Below, piece by piece: positions 1 through 8,070 of a DNA stretch of 64,000 bases. The first letter of the stretch is position 1, and each line of letters starts with the position of its first letter. Below the pieces are notes generated by a model that was not told where the DNA came from, made no database searches, and saw only the letters and a program-made list of their open reading frames with translations. Position numbers and translations under genes: made by a program. This DNA is from Lysinibacillus pinottii (GTDB lineage Bacteria > Bacillota > Bacilli > Bacillales_A > Planococcaceae). The stretch lies in contig NZ_JANTOO010000014.1 of assembly GCF_024753545.1 (NCBI RefSeq), positions 124,001 to 188,000 on the forward strand, read 5' to 3'.

Positions 1-3000
1 TTAAGGACTACCTTTAAATAGCCATAGCTTGGGAAACAATGAATAACACTATTAATGACAACTGCATCTAATGCTGTTTCAAACTTCTTAAAGGCATGAG
101 CCTTCGAAATGTCAAATTTAATATTGCTAAAGTTAGATTTCTGAGCAATCTGTTTATTCCTCTCGATAATAGAGGAAGATAAATCCATAGCTGTATACGT
201 TTTTGTATATGGAGCAAGTGCAAATGTTGTCAAACCTGAGCCACAGCCAAGCTCTAATACATTTGAATCTTGAGGTAGGTACTTTCTGATTTTGTTTACT
301 GCGTTTTCCGCATATTCCTGCATTTCTAAGGCACTGAAAGCTTCACCTGTATAACTACTATTCCAACCACTAGCCTCTATTTCTGTTTTCTGTCCTTCTG
401 CAAAATAGTTCCACAATGATTCGTTCATTAAATCACTTGAATCTACAACAGCACACTGATCTAAATCTGTTTCTCCTAACACCATAACCGTTTGAATATT
501 CATATTTTCAAATAACAGCCTATTACATAAGGAATAGAATTTCTTTTCCGAAATAATAAAGTTAGCTTGACTTTGTTTGATAATAGATTCAATTCTAGCT
601 CTTGGGTTTTTAGGTGATACAGGTATAAATGTGACATTACTCATTAAACAAGATAAAATACCTAAAATAGCCGTTCTATTATTGTCAGAAATAATGACAG
701 CATTTTTAACTTCACTGTTGCTGTTCAACAATTTTTCTGCTATTGATTTACTTCTATCTACTAACTCTTGATATGTTAATGAACCTGCGCTATCTTCCAA
801 TGCTGTTTTTTGTGGGTCCTTTTCTGCCATCATTAATATAGTAGTTAAAAAGTTTTTGCCATCCTCGACAAATTGACCATTTATAGCACTTTTACTTTTT
901 TCTACATCAATATTAGTTAATTCATGCTCATGTAAAATCATATCTAGTATTTTTAAATACGTTTCAATTAATGAATCAATAAATCTTGATGAATAGACAC
1001 CGTCGTAGTACTCAAGATTACAGAATAGCTCTCCATTTGGTAATTCAACAAATTCGAATTCAAGATCCCATTTACTCGTTTTGTGTTCAGAAAGAATAGG
1101 TGTTAATTCTGCTTCATCAAAAGCTGATGTCGTATTTTTAAATTTAAAGTTTTGAAGTGCCACGTTTATATTAAATAAAGGAGAACGACTAGTATCCCGA
1201 GGTAAATCTAATTTCTCCACTAATAAATCGAAAGGATATTCTTGATGTTTAAAGCTATCCAATAACATGGTCTTAACATTTCTTAGTAAAGTAAGGAAAT
1301 TATCATGTTCTTCATAATTAACCCTTAATGGGATAGTATTCGTAAATAAACCAATGATTTTTTCTAGTTCTTCATTTACTCTTCCAGATACCGGTGTACC
1401 GATTACCATATCTGTATCACCAGTCATCTGATTAATAAGTTTAAATACACTCGACACTAAAACCATGTATAATGTACTTTCATTTGTATTTGCAAAAGCT
1501 CTTAATTTATCTGCTAAGCTAGCACTAATATCAAATCTTTTAAGCCTTCCAGTATATCGGAAAGTGCTTGGTCTTAATTTATCGCCCGTTATTTCTGTAA
1601 TAGGTAGACTTCCTCTTAATGTTTCAAGCCAGTAATCTTCATGTTGTTTAAACCTACCACCCTCTATATTTTCACGTTGCCATGCAGCAAAATCTACATA
1701 CGTATTTTCTATTTCCGGCAAGGCTTCATTATTACTACTATTGTACAAAGTGAAAAGTTCATCCGATAATAGTGATAATGACCAGCCATCTACAATAATA
1801 TGGTGCATCATTAAAGCAAACAGACTTTTATTTTTTTCTGTTTTATACACAAATACTCTTAAAAGTGGTCCCGCTTCTAAATCATACGGAGTTTCTTTCC
1901 AACGATTTAGTTGATCCATTGCTTTTGCTTCTGCGTTATCTTCTATACTAAAATCTTTGTATTCAAATAAATAGTTTGGTTTTTGCAGTATTTTCTGTTT
2001 ATTTCCATCCTCATGCTTTACAAATACTGTTCTTAAAGATTCATGTCTTTGTGAAAGTACATCAAATGTTTGGCGTAACCTCTCAATGTCAACTAACCCG
2101 TTAACTTTAAAAATAAACGGAGTATTGTAAACCATTTTTTGGTCTGTTAATTGTTCTATAATGCTCAATCTGTTTTGACCATATGATAATGGAAATTCAT
2201 GGTTTTCTACACTAATTTGAGGTATGACTTCTGTCGATTCTGAATGATCATTGTTTACTTGTTTACTTAGTTGTTCAAATGTAAGAAATACATCATCTAA
2301 GACAAAGTTTCTATTAAATTGTTTTTTCAAACGGGTAATAAATTGTAGTCCTGAAAGAGAGTTTCCACCTACAGAAATAAAACTATCCGTTTGCTTAATA
2401 TTCTCAGTTTCTAAGATTATTTCTGCTAAACTAATGATTTCTTCAAGAGCTGTTTTTCCTTTTACCTCTATAGCTTTTACGCTAGCATCACTCTGTAACC
2501 AATAAGATTTTTCATCAAAGTAGTATGTAGGTAAAGAAATTTTATGATTATTCTCATCCTGAAATTGTTTATGCCAACTACATTTTTCACCTGTAATAAA
2601 ATTTTCTGCTAATTTCTTGATAGTGTTATCGTCATCGGTTGTCATATCAATAATTTTTTCCCAATTAGTCATATCAAGATTGACTAAATTTTTACAGGCA
2701 CCTATTAGATCGTCCATTGTCTCAGCTATAATAGCTAATCTTATTTCATGATGCTCCCTACCTGTACACATCGTATATGCTAAATTACTTAGATTAATCG
2801 TATCCCCAGATAAATTAGAGAAATGTTCAATAGTACCTCGCAAAGATAATTCAGATTTTGCTGAAAAAGGAATGACATATGCTTTTCTTTTATGATCTTT
2901 CTTATGAATTTCAGCCTTCGTTGGAGCTCCCTCTAATAGTAAATGAACATTCGTACCATTAAAGCCAAAGCAACTTACACCAGCTATAATAGGTTCGTTT

Positions 3001-4340
3001 TCTTTTTTATTCTCTTTAATATTAAATGGTACTGTCGGAATAAAAACTGGAGAATTTACAAAATCAATATGTGTATTTGGTTCAACTAAATTTATTGTAG
3101 GTGGAACTATTCCCTTTTTTATTACATGTAGTGCTTTGATTACACCCGATAAACCTGCAGCTCCATCAAGTAAATGGCCAATATTACCCTTCACAGAACC
3201 AATTGGTAAAAATTGTTTATCGTTATTACTTCGTTCAACTGCTTCTTGAATGCCTTTTATTTCAATAGGATCACCTAAATGAGTACCTGTGCCATGCGCT
3301 TCAATGTAGTCAATTTGCTCAGGCTTAATGCCCGCTAAATCCCATGTTTCAGCTAATAAATCTGCATGTGCTTTAGGATTTGGCGCCGTAATACCCGCTG
3401 AAGTCCCATCATTATTTACCTTAGAGGCAATTATAACAGCGTGGATATTATCATTATCTTCTATTGCTTGATCTAAAGGTTTTAATAACAGGGCTACTGC
3501 CCCTTCTCCTCTTCCAATCCCACTAGCTGAGTCGTCAAAAGGTTTACACTTTTGTTGCTCAGACATAATACCCGCAGCATTCATAAACAGTTTTTCACTA
3601 TTTATTGGATAAGGGAAAATATTAACACCGCCGACTAATGCCGTTTCACAATCATTATTCATTAAACCCACACAGGCTTCATGAATTGCCAACATGGAGG
3701 AGGCACAGGTAGCATTCACGACATAAGACGGTCCTTTTAAATTAAAAATATAAGAAATTCTTGAGGCCGTAAAAGCAGGAATATTTCCTGGAACACTTAA
3801 TGGTGTGAATTCAGCCAATCCTTCAGAGTAATTGGTCATAGCTGCTGAAATGTAAACACCCGTATTTGAATTTTTTATTCGACTCCCTGCGTAACCAGCA
3901 TCTTCAAAACATTGGTATGCGATTTGAAGAAATCTACGCTGTTGTGGATCCATTACTTTTGCTTCAGCAGCTGAAATATTAAAAAATCCAGCATCAAATT
4001 TATCAACTTCATCTAGCCACGCTGCATCCCAAAACGGCTTCTCTTTTGAAATTTTAAGTTTTTCCATATTATTAACAAGGAATCCCTCACACAACGATCT
4101 CCTACTATCACTTAATTCTGTTATTTTGTCCTGTTCATTGCTTAAAACATTCCAAAATTCATCAAAATTTTTAGCACCGGGTAATTCTGCAGAAATGCCG
4201 ATTATGGCAATTTTTTTATCAACTTTCGGTTTAGACTCACTTTTAATTTCATTCACCGATTCAATGATTTGCTTCGCTGCGTCTTTTGTTAGTTCCTTAT
4301 TTTTAAGAAGATTTAAAACTTGAGGTATTAATTTACTCAT
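1..4340 (-). CDS. Hybrid PKS-NRPS megasynthase, KS-carrier-C-A(MT); C-terminus cut by window edge
   Basis: Assembly-line enzyme; about 1447 residues are visible. A ketosynthase spans roughly residues 39-475, with active-site Cys in NATCASS (about residue 212), EAHGTGTHLGDP and GNIGHLLDGAAG His motifs. No acyltransferase follows, only a post-KS linker (LAYTMCTGREHHE) as in trans-AT synthases. A carrier protein has GGNSLSG (Ser near 660). A condensation domain has the intact motif HHIIVDG (near 845). An adenylation domain starts near 1165 (LTYQELVDR) and shows an A2-like block (FIPVSPKNP). It then gives way to a methyltransferase with SSYTGE and LELGCGSG (near 1361) before any A3 motif, so the MT appears inserted between A2 and A3. 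The ATG at 4340 has AGGAGG upstream and overlaps the end of the phosphopantetheinyl transferase gene by 8 nt. The product is unknown; the rest of the cluster lies left of the window. Confidence 0.93.
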   Translation of the reverse strand, partial: MSKLIPQVLNLLKNKELTKDAAKQIIESVNEIKSESKPKVDKKIAIIGISAELPGAKNFDEFWNVLSNEQDKITELSDSRRSLCEGFLVNNMEKLKISKEKPFWDAAWLDEVDKFDAGFFNISAAEAKVMDPQQRRFLQIAYQCFEDAGYAGSRIKNSNTGVYISAAMTNYSEGLAEFTPLSVPGNIPAFTASRISYIFNLKGPSYVVNATCASSMLAIHEACVGLMNNDCETALVGGVNIFPYPINSEKLFMNAAGIMSEQQKCKPFDDSASGIGRGEGAVALLLKPLDQAIEDNDNIHAVIIASKVNNDGTSAGITAPNPKAHADLLAETWDLAGIKPEQIDYIEAHGTGTHLGDPIEIKGIQEAVERSNNDKQFLPIGSVKGNIGHLLDGAAGLSGVIKALHVIKKGIVPPTINLVEPNTHIDFVNSPVFIPTVPFNIKENKKENEPIIAGVSCFGFNGTNVHLLLEGAPTKAEIHKKDHKRKAYVIPFSAKSELSLRGTIEHFSNLSGDTINLSNLAYTMCTGREHHEIRLAIIAETMDDLIGACKNLVNLDMTNWEKIIDMTTDDDNTIKKLAENFITGEKCSWHKQFQDENNHKISLPTYYFDEKSYWLQSDASVKAIEVKGKTALEEIISLAEIILETENIKQTDSFISVGGNSLSGLQFITRLKKQFNRNFVLDDVFLTFEQLSKQVNNDHSESTEVIPQISVENHEFPLSYGQNRLSIIEQLTDQKMVYNTPFIFKVNGLVDIERLRQTFDVLSQRHESLRTVFVKHEDGNKQKILQKPNYLFEYKDFSIEDNAEAKAMDQLNRWKETPYDLEAGPLLRVFVYKTEKNKSLFALMMHHIIVDGWSLSLLSDELFTLYNSSNNEALPEIENTYVDFAAWQRENIEGGRFKQHEDYWLETLRGSLPITEITGDKLRPSTFRYTGRLKRFDISASLADKLRAFANTNESTLYMVLVSSVFKLINQMTGDTDMVIGTPVSGRVNEELEKIIGLFTNTIPLRVNYEEHDNFLTLLRNVKTMLLDSFKHQEYPFDLLVEKLDLPRDTSRSPLFNINVALQNFKFKNTTSAFDEAELTPILSEHKTSKWDLEFEFVELPNGELFCNLEYYDGVYSSRFIDSLIETYLKILDMILHEHELTNIDVEKSKSAINGQFVEDGKNFLTTILMMAEKDPQKTALEDSAGSLTYQELVDRSKSIAEKLLNSNSEVKNAVIISDNNRTAILGILSCLMSNVTFIPVSPKNPRARIESIIKQSQANFIISEKKFYSLCNRLLFENMNIQTVMVLGETDLDQCAVVDSSDLMNESLWNYFAEGQKTEIEASGWNSSYTGEAFSALEMQEYAENAVNKIRKYLPQDSNVLELGCGSGLTTFALAPYTKTYTAMDLSSSIIERNKQIAQKSNFSNIKFDISKAHAFKKFETALDAVVINSVIHCFPSYGYLKVVL

Positions 4341-5055
4341 AATATTTATCCTCCTCTAATATTAGATTATTCAAAAAAATTTTTTCTAAGGCCGAAAACT
4401 CTTTTATCTTTAGTTGTTGCTCTGATGGAAATTCATTCATTTTACTACATACGGAAATTTTATAACCAGTAACCAAGTTATATTGCTTGAAATAATAAGG
4501 ATACGGACTAATATCTTGTACAATTGAAATTTCATTATGACTAGTCTCGATGGAGAAAGAATCTAAAGGAATGCTTAAACCTAGTCCAATATTTTTCACA
4601 AAAGCTTCCTTCAAAGTCCATAAGTCATAAAAACGTTCTTTTTTCATTTCAGTTGGTGTTTGATTGTACGAAGTGTATTCTATACTCGAAAAATAATTTT
4701 TAATTATTTCATCTTCGTAATTATCTTTCATTTCTTCAATATCAATTCCTACATCACAATTGCCAATGACACCTATAACCCATTCACCTGAATGAGAGAT
4801 GTTAAATTCATAATCTCCATTGATACAATATGGCTTCCCATATGTATTCGTTTGGATATTTATGTCGGAAGGATGACATTTCAAATGCTTCATCAATAAA
4901 TATTTCATCAACAATTCGGATAGTAAGGACCTATATGCATCTATTTTATTTAAGTAAGCTTCTATTCTTCTTGCTTTTTTTGTACATACAAAATTCATTA
5001 GTTCAGAATAATTTGAAATATGTACAGGTACTTTAATTAAACAAATTTCTATCAC
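4333..5055 (-). CDS. Sfp-type 4'-phosphopantetheinyl transferase
   Basis: Transfers phosphopantetheine from CoA to the serine of carrier domains, making the neighbouring megasynthase active. 240 residues, the usual size for the Sfp/AcpT group. Visible motifs are FNISHSGEWV, the Mg-binding GIDIEEM, and FYDLWTLKEAFVKNIGLGL. The start is GTG at 5055, chosen because GGGGG lies 8 nt upstream and the overlapping ATG meets a stop at once. Its stop overlaps the megasynthase ATG, implying translational coupling and a dedicated role in that pathway. It may also serve as the cell's secondary-metabolism PPTase. Confidence 0.95.
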   Translation of the reverse strand: MIEICLIKVPVHISNYSELMNFVCTKKARRIEAYLNKIDAYRSLLSELLMKYLLMKHLKCHPSDINIQTNTYGKPYCINGDYEFNISHSGEWVIGVIGNCDVGIDIEEMKDNYEDEIIKNYFSSIEYTSYNQTPTEMKKERFYDLWTLKEAFVKNIGLGLSIPLDSFSIETSHNEISIVQDISPYPYYFKQYNLVTGYKISVCSKMNEFPSEQQLKIKEFSALEKIFLNNLILEEDKYYE

Positions 5056-5090
5056 ATATCACGCCCCCAAAATTTTCTTTATAACCTCAG

Positions 5091-5120
5091 AGTATAAATC
5101 CCTTTAAATTACATTAAAGG
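5091..5120 (-). promoter_or_regulatory. Putative promoter with overlapping palindrome before the PPTase-PKS operon
   Basis: On the minus strand TTTAAT (5118-5113), a 16-nt spacer and TATACT (5096-5091) resemble a sigma-A promoter 36 nt before the GTG start. A palindrome with arms CCTTTAA and TTAAAGG and a 6-nt spacer (5101-5120) overlaps the -35 element, as a repressor site would. No regulator can be named. Confidence 0.45.
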
Positions 5121-5303
5121 ATATTAACTTGAAAAAATAAACCTATTTTCCATTTATAATATTAAACACCATGGAATAAATAGTCAATAAATAACCTACC
5201 ATAATTTATAAAAAATACCAATTCAGTTATATTTACCATTCATTACTCTTAGTCTACGAGTATTTCCATAGAGTCATGTTAAAACTCTAAAAAATCACAA
5301 AAA

Positions 5304-5334
5304 AAAAGGATTCTACTCATATAGAATTCCTTTT
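5304..5334 (-). terminator. Rho-independent terminator
   Basis: Stem AAAAGGATTCTA pairs with TAGAATTCCTTTT (one bulge). It is followed on the minus strand by a long T tract. It lies downstream of the broken UPF0126 gene and probably ended its transcript. Confidence 0.7.
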
Positions 5335-5539
5335 AAAACAAAATTGTACTATGTTGAAAGTGATAAGCATGTTTGTTTATTGGACAAATATTCGAATGTT
5401 CGATGACTAAAATCAATTACCAATCCAACTCCAGCAGAGAAGTATCCTTGATGATGAAAAACAACATCATAAATTAAACGTTTACACCTCCCTTCTTAAA
5501 ACCATTTGTACTAGATGCAGCAAACCATTCTTTCATTTA

Positions 5540-5795
5540 AAGCCACAAGAAAATTTAGGCTCATGCAAAAATGTCCAAGGAAGCTTCCATTTATTATTCA
5601 CAAATAACATCGGAGGACCACAATCAAGATAACAATAGCTGACAATTCAAGCGGGCTTTCCACCCTACCCAGATGGAAAGCCCACAAAAAAATGTCAAAA
5701 CAGCATGGATTTCTTCTCTTAGCACGAGCAACGTTCTACCTGCTAACAAATTTCGGATCATGCCACCACCAACACCGGTAAAACGTGGAAGCTAG
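5540..5795 (-). pseudogene. C-terminal half of a broken UPF0126/TRIC-family membrane protein
   Basis: The minus strand encodes FTGVGGGMIRNLLAGR, then LVLREEIHAVL, which matches the second glycine-rich repeat of the UPF0126 (YadS/YicG, TRIC-like) family. After a frameshift the expected AIVILIVVLR helix appears in another frame, and after a further shift a typical C-terminus NNKWKLPW before a stop near 5540. An in-frame TAG stands immediately before the readable part. The N-terminal piece of the same family, same strand, lies at 7737-7835. Together they are remains of one gene missing about 100 residues and carrying at least two frameshifts. Family assignment is from memory of the motifs, not a search. 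Confidence 0.75.
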
Positions 5796-6030
5796 AATAA
5801 GAGAATATAAAAACGCTTGATAACATTTTATTTTTCTATTCAATTGTCATCCATTTTAAAGCGTATAAATTTAGTTTTGAATAGAGATTGATTAAAAATG
5901 ATAGACGAGTTGTTTTCTCACAAATAACAACAACTATTTTTATTCCAAATAAGCACCCACAGTTTGCCAATGTGGAACATAAATAGTGTGAGGAAATGAG
6001 TAAAAAGAATTGAAAGTATTGTGCTTTACC

Positions 6031-6198
6031 ATGCAGAAGAGTTTGAAACCAATAAAATATCCAACAGAAGAAAGACCTGCTATTCTACTGGATCCAAATA
6101 ATTCTAACAATCGAGAAAGGTATGAAAATGCTGAAGATTATGTTGGGTAAATTTCAAGGGCTTATCGTGAAAGTGACGAAGGAATAGATAGAAAATAG
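6031..6198 (+). pseudogene. Possible gene remnant, 55 codons with one in-frame stop
   Basis: An ATG frame runs 39 codons (ending AEDYVG), meets TAA at 6148-6150, then continues in the same frame with ISRAYRESDEGIDRK to TAG at 6196-6198. The polar, protein-like composition on both sides of the stop suggests a decayed coding sequence rather than chance. There is no convincing ribosome binding site. Family not recognised; a nucleotidyltransferase tail is one weak idea from the segment RPAILLDPNN. Confidence 0.3.
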
Positions 6199-6289
6199 CC
6201 ATTATTAGTGGTTCATAGTTAGTTTGCGAAATACATAAACTTGTACCACTTCTATTTAGAATACAAATTACTTTTTCAAGGTATAGAAA

Positions 6290-6360
6290 TATCCCCTTTC
6301 GGTAGAATGTTATCTACAGCGTACTGTAGTTTTTAAACATTTACTACTTAAAAGGGGATA
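6290..6360 (-). terminator. Nested hairpin downstream of the bacteriocin-like pair
   Basis: Outer 10-bp arms TATCCCCTTT and AAAGGGGATA enclose an inner hairpin CTACAG-CGTA-CTGTAG (6314-6329). On the minus strand the outer stem is followed by TTTCTAT, a weak terminator for the two genes upstream. On the plus strand the inner stem is followed by TTTTT. Confidence 0.45.
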
Positions 6361-6377
6361 CTGAATACTGTTACTCT

Positions 6378-6548
6378 TTACATTTTGGTATTGTCTTTTG
6401 GGGTGAATAATTTATATATAATTATTATACCGCTAAAAACGATAATTAATGAATAAATTAAGTAAAAAATATCTTTTTCAACACCTATTTTATTCATGAA
6501 ATAAATGTATATAAATACCCAGAAAAGGATTACTAACGTTCTCGTCAG
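6378..6548 (-). CDS. Small two-helix membrane protein, candidate immunity protein (non-ATG start)
   Basis: A 56-codon frame begins 14 nt after the stop of the secreted-protein gene. A perfect AGGAGG (6560-6555) sits 6 nt before a CTG codon (6548) and 3 nt before an ATT codon; no ATG, GTG or TTG is suitably placed, so the start is unusual. The protein has one hydrophobic stretch (LVILFWVFIYIYFM), a short charged loop (NKIGVEKD), a second helix (YSLIIVFSGIIIIY) and a charged tail. Size, topology and tight coupling to a secreted glycine-rich protein resemble bacteriocin immunity proteins; that role is inferred. An internal ATG (MNKIGVEKD) would leave only the second helix. Confidence 0.5.
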   Translation of the reverse strand: MTRTLVILFWVFIYIYFMNKIGVEKDIFYLIYSLIIVFSGIIIIYKLFTPKDNTKM

Positions 6549-6562
6549 AATCTACCTCCTAT

Positions 6563-7294
6563 TTAAAACTCATAAATCTCAATCCAACCATTATTAGGTT
6601 TAGAGTCTTTACTATCTAAATATTCTGCGATTTTAGCCCCTATATCACTATAGTCTAAAGCGATGGCTACTGCTGCACCTACAAAAATAGCAAGCTTAGG
6701 AGCTCCCCACTCTGTAAGTTTACTTGTAACTGTCTTAGTGAAGATTCTTTGTGCCTCTTTTTTACCTTTAGCGACAATAAAACCTTGAATTGCACCAACT
6801 CCACCACCAACAGCAACACCAATCGCCACATTTAAAATAGAGCCTGCTAAATTAGTGCCAATTTTAATATCTGGAATCCAGTCCCAACCCATTGTTGAAA
6901 TGTCATTATTTATTAGCGTCTTATTTTCAAGAACATTAGCCGCATAATTTAAATCTCCTGCATGACCTGAAGATTCATCGAAAAAATCTGTTAATACTTG
7001 CTTGTACAGTTCAGGATTAGCTTGTCCATGTTTTCCTACTTCCTCGTTCACTAATTCGTCAAATAATTTCTTTTCTTCCACTGTCATTTCATGTACAGAT
7101 GGCAAAGAGTCGATTTCTTTTTCTAAATCAAAATCTGTAAAATCTATCCTATCATTTTGTTGTATATTTTCTAATACTAAAGTATTTTGTGTAACTTGAA
7201 TAGTATCATTTTCATTAGCGAAAGTAATATTACCTGGAATAGTATATCCTAATAATACTGCACCAACAATAAACGTTATAATATGTTTTTTCAT
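6563..7294 (-). CDS. Secreted glycine-rich protein, bacteriocin/toxin-like, family unknown
   Basis: About 243 residues from the ATG at 7294, preceded by AAAAGGGG; a TTG three codons upstream is less likely. A Sec signal peptide is clear (MKKHIITFIVGAVLLGY, probable cleavage after ITFA). The mature part starts with an acidic, charged half. A central hydrophobic, glycine-rich segment follows (VAIGVAVGGGVGAIQGFIVA), then a basic stretch (KGKKEAQRIF), a second hydrophobic segment (IFVGAAVAIALDYS) and a short polar tail. This layout suits a membrane-active secreted protein. I do not recognise the family. The tiny two-helix protein immediately downstream and the location inside a broken gene support a bacteriocin-type cassette, which is inference. 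Confidence 0.75.
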   Translation of the reverse strand: MKKHIITFIVGAVLLGYTIPGNITFANENDTIQVTQNTLVLENIQQNDRIDFTDFDLEKEIDSLPSVHEMTVEEKKLFDELVNEEVGKHGQANPELYKQVLTDFFDESSGHAGDLNYAANVLENKTLINNDISTMGWDWIPDIKIGTNLAGSILNVAIGVAVGGGVGAIQGFIVAKGKKEAQRIFTKTVTSKLTEWGAPKLAIFVGAAVAIALDYSDIGAKIAEYLDSKDSKPNNGWIEIYEF

Positions 7295-7420
7295 ACATCC
7301 CAATCCCCTTTTAATTTAATTTAATTTGAAAATTGTACTTTGTTATAAATCAAATCTGTTCCATCTAAAATTTGTGAAACAATCATCCCTCGAATAATTT
7401 TCTAAAGATTAAAAATTTTA

Positions 7421-7448
7421 TAATTAATTAGTATGCACTAATTAATTA
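7421..7448. promoter_or_regulatory. Perfect 28-bp palindrome upstream of the bacteriocin-like gene
   Basis: Arms TAATTAATTAGT and ACTAATTAATTA are perfect complements around ATGC. It lies about 127 bp before the ATG of the secreted protein. It may be an operator or a cruciform; no regulator gene is in the island. Confidence 0.4.
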
Positions 7449-7736
7449 CGTACGGTTTATTTACCCTCCTTTCCTCAATCTCAAATTAATAATAATCCAG
7501 AAGTTTAATGTAGAACTCACGAAATCTAACACTCTTGTCTCACCCCCCTAATCTTTATATTTCTGCTTCATTTTGTTGTAAAATATTTACATGGTTAATA
7601 TAACCAATTAAATAGTACCATTGTTAAACTTATTTGTAAATATATAGGATATTTAAAGATCGATTTTGAGGAATAAAACATATGCTAGGTGATCGAAAAG
7701 TTTGGGAAGTGTAGATTTAAAATAAAGTTGCGATAT

Positions 7737-7835
7737 TTATAAAAAGTATAAAAGAATACTTGGCCTGTAAGGAACAAATGCGCCGCTAATAGCGTAGGCA
7801 ATACTACCAATAATGTGTAATACTGTCCATGTCAC
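7737..7835 (-). pseudogene. N-terminal fragment of the broken UPF0126/TRIC-family gene
   Basis: GTG at 7835, with AAGGAG 9 nt upstream, opens a 32-codon frame beginning MTWTVLHIIGSIAYAISGAF, the typical first helix of UPF0126/TRIC-like proteins. The family sequence stops after GAFV and the frame ends at TAA (7737-7739). The second half of the family is found about 1.9 kb downstream on the same strand (5540-5795). The functional gene has therefore been split by insertion or replacement. Confidence 0.75.
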
Positions 7836-7860
7836 GTTATCCAACTCCTTTTTATAAACG

Positions 7861-7919
7861 AAAAAAGGCCCGCCATCAAATAGTTGCGCGTTATTACGCA
7901 AACTATTTGATGGCGGGCT
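7861..7919 (-). terminator. Long perfect hairpin with T tract: terminator or attenuator
   Basis: A near-perfect stem of about 19 bp (GCCCGCCATCAAATAGTT and complement, 7867-7919) is followed on the minus strand by TTTTTT, 11 nt before the AAGGAG of the broken UPF0126 gene. It can end the regulator transcript from 8071 or may have acted as an attenuator of the lost gene. The 7920-8070 stretch shows nothing else convincing. Confidence 0.75.
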
Positions 7920-8070
7920 AATATCTTAGCAGTTGTTTTACCTACTAAATTATCCATCTCACCAATTCTACATTCAAAATTTCATAGATGTTCTGCAATG
8001 TTTAGATAACACCACAACCATAAAATTTCCAAAAATTATAAATCCTTTTATTTTAGAAATACAATTTGAA

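Noticed and set aside
577..2505. Short plus-strand frames antisense to the megasynthase
   Set aside because: No ribosome binding sites, and the minus strand here is clearly coding with domain motifs.
5500..7900. Insertion sequence or transposon as cause of the UPF0126 split
   Set aside because: No transposase, terminal inverted repeats or target-site duplication could be seen at the borders.
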